NCBI GenBank assembly: GCA_029573365.1
Contig: JAKQGD010000131.1
Coordinates: 1 to 6,968, forward strand
DNA length: 6,968 nt
Origin: Bacteroidota bacterium
Lineage (GTDB): Bacteria; Bacteroidota; Bacteroidia; Chitinophagales; Saprospiraceae
Direction of reading: 5' to 3'
Part shown: positions 1 through 5,651 of the stretch, piece by piece
How the letters are laid out: every line of letters starts with the position of its first letter
Position numbering within the stretch: the first letter of the stretch is position 1
Translations under genes and position numbers: made by a program
The notes under the pieces: model-generated
The model's database searches: none
Told to the model about the DNA's origin: nothing
What the model saw: the letters and a program-made list of their open reading frames with translations, nothing else

Positions 1-3000
1 CTTTGTTACTGACAGGCACCGCCAATGACGGGACTACAATAAACCAGACCACAATCACAGGGGCCGACGGCAGATATCTTTTTGCAGGAGTCTATCCGGG
101 CAGCTATACGATTACCGTAGAACTTCCAGCCGGTTATTCGCCTACCAAAGCAATGGCGGGTACTGATCCCGCACTTGACAGCAACTTAAGCGAAAACTCC
201 AATTCATGGTCTTTTGTCGTAACGGGCACTTCCAGTGACCTTAATCTTGATTTTGGAATGGTGCGGCTGGGCAGTATCGGTGACATCGTGTGGGAAGACA
301 TGAACTGTAACGGCATTCTTGACGCTGGCGAACCGGGACTCCCGGGCGTACAGGTCCGGCTGACCGGCATCGATTTGTTTGCGGCCGTGATAGACAGGAC
401 TGCAGTTACAGGACCTGATGGCTACTACCTTTTTAATGGGCTAAGACCTGGCAGCTATATGCTCGATTTTATCCTGCCATCAGGCTATGAGTTGTCGTCA
501 GCGACCGTCAATGTTGCAGATCTCAAGTCCGGAGACAACCTCCTAAATCTCGATGCTCCTGCATTCCGCAGGGCTTCACTGGGTGATTTTGTCTGGAATG
601 ACCTCAATATGAATGGCCTCCAGGATGCCGGCGAACCGGGCATAGGTGGCATAAGAGTGACCCTTACTAATCTCACACAGACAGATATACCTGCAATAGT
701 GCTGGTCACCGACCAAAACGGTTTCTACAAAGCAGAAGGGCTCAAACCGGGCACTTATTCTGTAGATTTTCAGGTCAGAAACGATCTGGAAGCCACAGCA
801 AAAAATGCGGGTAATGACGCACTGGACAGTGACATAGATACTAGCGGCAAAGCTGACTCCGTGACACTGAGAAGCGGTGACGTTAACAATGATACCGATG
901 CTGGCTTTATTTCTACGGCCACATCTTCCATAGGTGATTATGTGTGGGAGGATCTCAATGCCAATGGCATACAGGAAGGTAACGAGCCGGGAGTGCCTTT
1001 TGTCCAGGTCAGACTTACAGGAACTACCAGCGGAGGCAGTACCATAAATCTGACAACGCAGACAGACTTTGGAGGACTTTACATTTTTGACGGCTTGCAG
1101 GCGGGTATGTACGAAATTACCTTCATACCATCGTTTATATACAAAATTACAAAACAGAACATTGGTCAGGAGGATCTGGACTCTGATGCTGACCCTGTGT
1201 CGGGTGCCACAGGCATGTTCCTGCTGGGTACAGGCGAAAATCTCCTTAATATAGACGCAGGGGTCTATTCTGTGTCGGCCATAGGCGATCAGGTGTGGGA
1301 TGACCAGAATCGCAACGGCCTCAAGGATGTCGGTGAACCCGGAATTCCAAATGTACAACTGACATTGCTGGACGAACAAGGCAATACAGTAAGTACAGCT
1401 ACATCCGCGGACTTTGGTTTCTATTTGTTTTCAGATCTGACACCGGGCAAATACAGGGTCAGGGCTGACATACCTCCCGGATATGTACTGACAGAACCAT
1501 TCGGTCCGGATCCGGAAAATAATTCGGATTTCTCTGTAATAAACAATGAAGTTACTACTGAACTGATTTCGCTTACTTCAAATACTTTCAGACTGGATAT
1601 TGATCTGGGACTGAGGTCAGCCATTGGTTCGGTATCAGGTTATGCCTGGTTTGATGCAGATGGCGACGGACTCAGAGAAGCGTCCGAGGCAATTCTGGAT
1701 TCTGTCAGGGTGGTGCTTATTTCAGCTGTCGGCGACACACTGGCTGTTGATACCACCGATCTGTCCGGAATGTACCTTTTTGAAGGGCTTCAACCCGGCA
1801 ATTACAGGATAGGCTTTGAGATTTTTGGAGATTCTACATTTACGGTACCAGGTATTGGGCTTGACCCTAATATTGATTCTGATGTTACGGATCTTGCCCT
1901 CGGCACGACAGCTATATTTACTTTACAGGGAGGTGAGGATATAACCGGGGTCAATGCAGGTTATGCAACTTATGCCATGATAGGGGATTTTGCGTGGCTT
2001 GACGCCAATGAAAATGGTTTGCAGGACACTGGTGAAGCAGGTATAAACAATATAAAAGTGTATTTGCTTGACGATGCAGACAATGTGCTCGACTCTACCA
2101 TTACAGCACCGTTTGGTGGAGCATCAGGATATTATTCATTCATGAGAATCCACTTTGGAAATTACAAAGTCAGATTTGAACTAAAGGAAAATTTCCGGTT
2201 TACAAACCTTGTGTCTGACATGCCGCTTATAAATTCGGATATAGCCGATCAAATGAGTGACACTACTTTCTTGTTTTTTGTGACGCCTGGACAAAACAGA
2301 AAAGACATAGACGCAGGATACGTACTGATTGCCCCGGTCACTGGATCTATGGAAGGCCTTGTCTGGCAGGACAACAACAATTCCAAATTCAGGGAAGCCG
2401 GTGACCAGGTATTATCGGGGGTCACTGTGAGCTTATTCACTGCTGCAGGCACGTTGGTTTCAACCAAAGTTTCAGCTGCTGACGGTACCTATAGGTTTGA
2501 CGATCTGCCTTTTGGTGATTATTATCTGTCTGTTCCCGCCATGTCAGATAAACTCTTTGTGTTATACCAGGGTGCACCTCACCCGGCTGACAGTGACATT
2601 ACCAATGGTTTCGGGCCGGGGACAACAAGAATTCTGACGGTATTTCCTGGTGATACTTTGCGACAGACAGACATGGGCTATGCACCTAAAATAAGTATAG
2701 GTGATTTTGTGTGGCATGACCTAAATAACAATGGTCTGCAGGATGCCGGCGAACCGGGCCTGCCGGGAGTCAACGTCAGGCTTGTCAATGAGGCGGGTGT
2801 TGTAGAGCAGACCGTCACCACAGCTTTGGATGGCCGCTACCTGTTCCAAAATGTAGCAATAGGCAGGTATATCCTGGAATTCGAAAAATTGACGGACTAT
2901 GTTTTTGCCATAAATAACAATTCAGACCCAACAAGAAACTCGGATCCCAACCAAAATACGGGTAGGACAGCCCTGCTTGATTTTACCATCCAGCAGTCAT

Positions 3001-4724
3001 ACACTAACATTGATGCGGGGTATCTCAGAGGGGGTAAGGTAGGAGATATGCTTTGGCTCGATCTTAATGGCAATGGTGTGTATCAAATAGGAGAGCCCGG
3101 GATTCCCAATATTAAGGTCCGGTTGTTTACGTCCTCAGGTATGCAGGTAGATAGTGTACTTACCACATCTCAGCCTGGGATGAACGATTTTGTCGGCTTT
3201 TACAGGTTCAGCCCTGTTCGGCCTGGCAATTATTATATAAAATTTGATATTCCGCAAGGTTACCTGATACCGGAGCCGCATCTTTTTACAGATGATATCG
3301 ACAACGATATTACCGGAGCCAATGGTCCTTTTACAACAGATGATTTTTCGGTGGCCAGCAACCAGACGATAGACACCATAGACGGTGCCGCATATTTACC
3401 GGCTACGCTTGGAGACTTTGTATGGAACGACGTAAATAAAAACGGCATCCAGGAAGCTGGCGAGCCGGGAGTACCCGGAGTGACGGTAAATCTGTTTACA
3501 CAAAGCGGACAGCTGCTGGATACAAAAGTGACCAACAATCAGGGCAGATATCAGTTTACAGGCTTACGCCAAAGGCTGTATTACCTTCAGTTTTCGTTGC
3601 CTGATGGTTTTGAATTTACCCTTCAAAATGCCTCCGGCAACAACGCTACAGACAGTGACGTAGATGCCACTGGTACAACACCGCTCATCTCACTGGCCCA
3701 CGGCAGCACCCTGCTCGACATTGACGCAGGTATCCACATTCTCAGTGGACGAATTGTCATGGGCAATATTTGGAATGACATCAATGAAGATGGTAGAAGG
3801 GTCTATGATGAACCCTTGATGGCTGATGTTAAGGTTTATCTGAAATCCATGTCAAATGAGATTGTAGATCAGTTTACAACCAACCATGCCGGAATGTATT
3901 GCCTTAAGGCTCTCAACCAGGGTGATTATACGGTTTTTGTCGAATCACCGGACAACCACGTATTTAGCAGTAAGAATGCAATACCCGATCCAAACATGGA
4001 CTGTGATTTCAATCCGGACGGAAGCTCAGACATCCTAAACATGGGTGTTGGCTATACAATGAAATATGCCGACGCCGGCTTGTACTTTAAGCTCATAACA
4101 TCGCTCAATGGCTTGGTGTGGAAAGATGTAAATAAAAACGGAATCCGGGATACCGGAGACACACCCATGCCCAATGTTGTCATCTTCCTGTTTAATAAGT
4201 TCAATACCTTCGTCAAATCTACCAAGTCGGATGAAAATGGCAATTACAGTCTTAAATCACTTGATCCCGGACAGTACTATTGCAGGCTGCCTGAATATCC
4301 GGACCTCACCTATGTGATGTTTACAGGATCCAACACCGACAAGGACAGTGAATTTACCCACCAGTATGGTGTGGCTACCTCACGATTGATTACCCTGTCG
4401 GGAGGCACGCCGGAAAGCCACTTTGATTTTGGCTACAGGAGCATCAACGGTGTTGTGGAGTCACCTAACGACAGACAGATAGAAGATGTATCTGTTTACC
4501 CTAACCCTACGATCTCTCACATCAGAGTCAGGCTGCCGCAGGGGCAAGAAGGAGGCAAATATTTTATACTTAATTCCATGGGGCAGGTGGTGATGGAAGG
4601 CCGATTGATGTCAAATGACGATGACATCGATGTGTTCGCTTTGCCTGCAGGCCGGTATGCTCTTCATGTTAACAACGGAAATAATAACTGGAGAAAGTCT
4701 TTTGCAAAATTTGAAAACAGATAA
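1..4724 (+). CDS. Giant SdrD B-like repeat surface protein with T9SS type A sorting domain (5' partial)
   Basis: Only the C-terminal 1573 residues are present. The frame is open from the first base (first whole codon at 3), so the true start and signal peptide lie upstream; the TTG at 3 is an internal leucine codon. Residues 1-91 are the end of one repeat, 92-1478 are twelve SdrD B-like (Cna B-type fold) repeats, and about 1494-1573 are a T9SS C-terminal domain with the motif VYPNP (1498-1502). Each repeat runs GDFVWxDxNxNG, then DGxYxFxxLxPGxY, then DSDxDxxxG and DIDAG. No LPXTG sortase signal and no transmembrane segment is seen, as expected for T9SS cargo. Family knowledge suggests a long calcium-stiffened extracellular rod exposed on the outer membrane or shed. 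The role in adhesion, gliding or aggregation is inferred; the ligand-binding part, if any, would be in the missing N-terminus. It ends 21 bases before a terminator hairpin. Confidence 0.93.
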   Translation, partial: LLLTGTANDGTTINQTTITGADGRYLFAGVYPGSYTITVELPAGYSPTKAMAGTDPALDSNLSENSNSWSFVVTGTSSDLNLDFGMVRLGSIGDIVWEDMNCNGILDAGEPGLPGVQVRLTGIDLFAAVIDRTAVTGPDGYYLFNGLRPGSYMLDFILPSGYELSSATVNVADLKSGDNLLNLDAPAFRRASLGDFVWNDLNMNGLQDAGEPGIGGIRVTLTNLTQTDIPAIVLVTDQNGFYKAEGLKPGTYSVDFQVRNDLEATAKNAGNDALDSDIDTSGKADSVTLRSGDVNNDTDAGFISTATSSIGDYVWEDLNANGIQEGNEPGVPFVQVRLTGTTSGGSTINLTTQTDFGGLYIFDGLQAGMYEITFIPSFIYKITKQNIGQEDLDSDADPVSGATGMFLLGTGENLLNIDAGVYSVSAIGDQVWDDQNRNGLKDVGEPGIPNVQLTLLDEQGNTVSTATSADFGFYLFSDLTPGKYRVRADIPPGYVLTEPFGPDPENNSDFSVINNEVTTELISLTSNTFRLDIDLGLRSAIGSVSGYAWFDADGDGLREASEAILDSVRVVLISAVGDTLAVDTTDLSGMYLFEGLQPGNYRIGFEIFGDSTFTVPGIGLDPNIDSDVTDLALGTTAIFTLQGGEDITGVNAGYATYAMIGDFAWLDANENGLQDTGEAGINNIKVYLLDDADNVLDSTITAPFGGASGYYSFMRIHFGNYKVRFELKENFRFTNLVSDMPLINSDIADQMSDTTFLFFVTPGQNRKDIDAGYVLIAPVTGSMEGLVWQDNNNSKFREAGDQVLSGVTVSLFTAAGTLVSTKVSAADGTYRFDDLPFGDYYLSVPAMSDKLFVLYQGAPHPADSDITNGFGPGTTRILTVFPGDTLRQTDMGYAPKISIGDFVWHDLNNNGLQDAGEPGLPGVNVRLVNEAGVVEQTVTTALDGRYLFQNVAIGRYILEFEKLTDYVFAINNNSDPTRNSDPNQNTGRTALLDFTIQQSYTNIDAGYLRGGKVGDMLWLDLNGNGVYQIGEPGIPNIKVRLFTSSGMQVDSVLTTSQPGMNDFVGFYRFSPVRPGNYYIKFDIPQGYLIPEPHLFTDDIDNDITGANGPFTTDDFSVASNQTIDTIDGAAYLPATLGDFVWNDVNKNGIQEAGEPGVPGVTVNLFTQSGQLLDTKVTNNQGRYQFTGLRQRLYYLQFSLPDGFEFTLQNASGNNATDSDVDATGTTPLISLAHGSTLLDIDAGIHILSGRIVMGNIWNDINEDGRRVYDEPLMADVKVYLKSMSNEIVDQFTTNHAGMYCLKALNQGDYTVFVESPDNHVFSSKNAIPDPNMDCDFNPDGSSDILNMGVGYTMKYADAGLYFKLITSLNGLVWKDVNKNGIRDTGDTPMPNVVIFLFNKFNTFVKSTKSDENGNYSLKSLDPGQYYCRLPEYPDLTYVMFTGSNTDKDSEFTHQYGVATSRLITLSGGTPESHFDFGYRSINGVVESPNDRQIEDVSVYPNPTISHIRVRLPQGQEGGKYFILNSMGQVVMEGRLMSNDDDIDVFALPAGRYALHVNNGNNNWRKSFAKFENR
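276..4436 (+). repeat. Twelve tandem SdrD B-like repeats (protein level, about 115 residues each)
   Basis: Repeat starts, in residues counted from base 3, are 92, 193, 310, 427, 541, 660, 783, 899, 1013, 1136, 1252 and 1368. Spacing is 101 residues for the first and 114-123 for the others. Each opens with an EF-hand-like loop of twelve residues, ideal form DxNxNGxxDxGE, for example D200-E211 and D906-E917. The loop is imperfect in repeat 5 (DADGDG, 551-562), repeat 7 (790-801, Gly at position 6 replaced by Lys, last residue Asp), repeat 9 (Gln at position 9), repeat 11 (1259-1270, Val at position 9) and repeat 12 (1375-1386, last residue Asp). B repeats of staphylococcal Sdr proteins bind calcium through such loops and become rigid; calcium binding here is inferred from that similarity. 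DNA identity between most copies is modest, so the array is old rather than freshly amplified. Confidence 0.88.
4482..4721 (+). other. T9SS type A C-terminal sorting domain (Por secretion tail)
   Basis: The last 80 residues show the usual order of this domain: a VSVYPNP opening (1496-1502), a strand with alternating hydrophobics (HIRVRLP), a GQVV turn after FILNSM, an LPAGRYALHV segment, and a basic and aromatic end (RKSFAKF). Family knowledge: this beta-sandwich directs passage through the type IX translocon and is removed by the PorU sortase, usually with attachment of the mature protein to A-LPS. The module is specific to Bacteroidota and relatives, which is the strongest taxonomic clue in this gene. 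Confidence 0.9.
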
Positions 4725-4745
4725 GCTAAGTTCGGTCAATCTGCT

Positions 4746-4789
4746 AAAAACAAAGGCGGCCCATTTTAGTGGACCGCCTTTGTTTTTTT
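4746..4789. terminator. Bidirectional Rho-independent terminator between convergent genes
   Basis: The left arm 4746-4763 pairs with the right arm 4770-4787. The core GGCGG/CCGCC is extended by CCA/TGG on the loop side and by AAAC/GTTT on the outer side. There is one C-A mismatch (4760/4773) and a loop of six bases (TTTTAG, 4764-4769). Seven T bases (4783-4789) follow on the + strand, and the five A bases at 4746-4750 give a T-run on the - strand. It lies 21 bases after the surface-protein stop and about 24 bases beyond the bacilliredoxin stop, so it can end both transcripts. Confidence 0.9.
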
Positions 4790-4813
4790 AACCAACATTA
4801 AACATTAAACCCA

Positions 4814-5230
4814 TTAACTACAAAATTGTTCCAAAGCTCCCACAAGATTGTGGGCAATGGTCATAGCTGAATTGCCTTCAATATGTCTTCTCTCTAACAT
4901 ATGGACGAGCTTTCCATCCTTAAACAGGGCTATGCAGGGCGAAGACGGCGGATAAGGAAGCAGATATTCCCTTGCTTTATCAGTAGCCTCCCTGTCCACT
5001 CCCGCAAACACGGTAACCAGACGATCTGGTTTTTTGCCATTGGAAAGAGCCATTTTTACACCTGGTCTGGCATTGGCAGCGGCACATCCGCATACTGAAT
5101 TAACAACCAGCAGGGTTGTACCTTGCTGCTGATCGAGGATACTTTCTACTTCACTTGGGTGGCTGAGCCCTGCAAATCCAAAATCTGTCAGGTCTTTTGC
5201 AATAGGGGCGGTCAATTCTGGTGGATACAT
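4814..5230 (-). CDS. Bacilliredoxin, BrxA/BrxB (YphP/YqiW) family
   Basis: The 138-residue protein matches the usual family length of about 135-145. The thioredoxin-fold active site is C47-G48-C49 within VNSVCGCAAANARPG, the CGC signature of the former DUF1094 family. The MYPPEL start, with PIAKDLTDFGF following, also aligns with family N-termini, which supports this ATG. A cis-proline position is seen at P98 (SSPC), followed by IALFKDGKLVHMLERRHIEG. Family knowledge: bacilliredoxins remove bacillithiol from mixed disulfides on oxidised proteins in the cytoplasm, and several Bacteroidota make bacillithiol; whether this host does cannot be seen here. Extra cysteines at 99, beside the cis-proline, and 137, next to the last residue, are not part of the motif. 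No clear Shine-Dalgarno precedes the start, as is usual in this phylum. It is divergent from feoAB and convergent with the surface protein. I cannot tell BrxA from BrxB, so no symbol is given. Confidence 0.93.
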   Translation of the reverse strand: MYPPELTAPIAKDLTDFGFAGLSHPSEVESILDQQQGTTLLVVNSVCGCAAANARPGVKMALSNGKKPDRLVTVFAGVDREATDKAREYLLPYPPSSPCIALFKDGKLVHMLERRHIEGNSAMTIAHNLVGALEQFCS

Positions 5231-5265
5231 CTGTGTGATTTTTTAAATTAACAACATCATTATGC

Positions 5266-5273
5266 CAAATGTT
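5266..5273 (-). promoter_or_regulatory. Candidate -7 element for the bacilliredoxin gene (proximal)
   Basis: On the - strand this reads AACATTTG, one base off the Bacteroidota consensus TAnnTTTG. It would give a leader of roughly 30 bases, which is a natural distance, but no TTTG is found 18-21 bases further upstream. Weak candidate. Confidence 0.22.
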
Positions 5274-5313
5274 CAGCATCGTGGTGAAGGCATGCAGCAG
5301 ACAGAAAATACAC

Positions 5314-5330
5314 TGTCAGGCAATATGACA
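5314..5330. promoter_or_regulatory. Short inverted repeat TGTCA-N7-TGACA, possible operator
   Basis: A perfect five-base inverted repeat with a seven-base spacer lies in the divergent intergenic region, about 30 bases upstream of the feo -33 element. A further TGTCA half-site is at 5367-5371, inside the feo promoter spacer. The form suits a dimeric regulator, but it does not match a Fur or DtxR box that I know. Such a short palindrome can occur by chance. Confidence 0.2.
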
Positions 5331-5343
5331 TCTATCACCTAAA

Positions 5344-5351
5344 CAAAATTA
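5344..5351 (-). promoter_or_regulatory. Candidate -7 element for the bacilliredoxin gene (distal)
   Basis: On the - strand this reads TAATTTTG, a full match to the Bacteroidota TAnnTTTG element. It would give a leader of about 105 bases. The matching TTTG at -33 is absent at 19-21 bases upstream, so support is limited to one box. It lies eight bases from the feo -33 box, so if used, the two promoters would be back to back. Confidence 0.27.
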
Positions 5352-5359
5352 TGCAGCGA

Positions 5360-5390
5360 TTTGTAATGTCACTATGAATGTCTAACTTTG
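5360..5390 (+). promoter_or_regulatory. Bacteroidota-type primary sigma promoter of feoAB
   Basis: TTTG at 5360-5363 and TAACTTTG at 5383-5390 are separated by 19 bases. This fits the Bacteroidota housekeeping promoter (TTTG, about 19 bases, TAnnTTTG) at every defined position. Transcription should begin near 5396, giving a leader of under 30 bases before feoA. Because the -7 box ends at 5390, the upstream TTG codon at 5388 lies inside the promoter and cannot be the feoA start. Confidence 0.75.
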
Positions 5391-5414
5391 CAATTTAAAT
5401 TTAGTCTAAATAAC

Positions 5415-5419
5415 AGGAG
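5415..5419 (+). promoter_or_regulatory. Shine-Dalgarno sequence of feoA
   Basis: AGGAG lies four bases before ATG 5424 and seven before ATG 5427. It settles that feoA begins at one of these paired ATGs and not at the upstream TTG. Strong SD sequences are uncommon in Bacteroidota, so its presence is notable. Confidence 0.55.
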
Positions 5420-5423
5420 AGCC

Positions 5424-5651
5424 ATGATGACACTGGCATCGCTGCAACCCGGAGAAACAGCCACAGTCATGCTGCTTGACGAAGGTGCCTATACCTGCAA
5501 GCTTCTTAACCTGGGATTGCTGCCCCGGTCTAAGGTCACTATGATCCGTAAAAGTCCCTTTGGCGGAGCCTACTACGTCAAACTCGAGCGGCATCAGCTG
5601 GCAGTCAGGGAGGAAGAAGCCCGCACCATCATCATCCATAAAAATGTATGA
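5424..5651 (+). CDS. feoA: FeoA family ferrous iron transport protein
   Basis: This is a 75-residue SH3-like protein, the usual size of stand-alone FeoA. The family pattern is visible: LASLQPGETATV at the N-terminus, a central LLNLGLLPRSKVTMI (usual form LxxMGLxPGxxV), then SPFGGAYYVKL and a closing LAVREEEARTIII. The glycine after the central proline, common in the family, is replaced by Arg-Ser. FeoA is a small cytoplasmic partner thought to bind or tune FeoB; its exact mechanism is unsettled. The start is ATG 5424 (or 5427), downstream of an AGGAG and of a strong promoter; the frame extends upstream to a TTG at 5388, but that codon lies within the -7 box. The stop TGA overlaps the feoB start as ATGA, indicating one transcript and coupled translation. 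In many Bacteroidota FeoA is fused to FeoB; here they are separate. Confidence 0.9.
   Translation: MMTLASLQPGETATVMLLDEGAYTCKLLNLGLLPRSKVTMIRKSPFGGAYYVKLERHQLAVREEEARTIIIHKNV

Noticed and set aside
576..1379. Open frame of 267 codons on the - strand, opposite repeats 2-4 of the surface protein
   Set aside because: It runs antisense to a clear repeat-protein frame, its product has no recognisable domain and a cysteine-rich, unlike-protein composition, and it mirrors the periodic codon use of the + strand repeats.
134..2467. Several short - strand frames (134-370, 485-709, 1421-1624, 2249-2467)
   Set aside because: They recur opposite the same part of each repeat (reverse reading of the GEPG region gives similar GSPAS peptides), so they are shadows of the + strand coding repeats.
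3260..4243. Short - strand frames opposite repeats 10 and 12
   Set aside because: They show the same repeated antisense pattern as the other shadows, with no start signals or homology that I can recognise.
1..4724. Sortase-anchored Sdr-type protein from a Gram-positive host
   Set aside because: There is no LPXTG, no hydrophobic tail and no basic end of that type; the C-terminus is a T9SS domain and the neighbouring promoter is Bacteroidota-like.
4794..4807. Direct repeat AACATTA twice, between terminator and bacilliredoxin stop
   Set aside because: Two seven-base AT-rich copies are expected by chance and have no recognisable role.
4901..5098. 65-codon + strand frame inside the bacilliredoxin gene
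   Set aside because: It is antisense to a well-supported CGC bacilliredoxin and its product resembles nothing.
5272..5288. TTCA-N9-TGAA inverted repeat in the intergenic region
   Set aside because: The arms are only four bases long and internal pairing fails, so it is not a credible hairpin or operator.
5388..5423. Upstream TTG start for feoA, adding 12 residues
   Set aside because: The TTG is part of the TAACTTTG promoter box, and an AGGAG sits properly before ATG 5424/5427; FeoA homologues begin at the later site.
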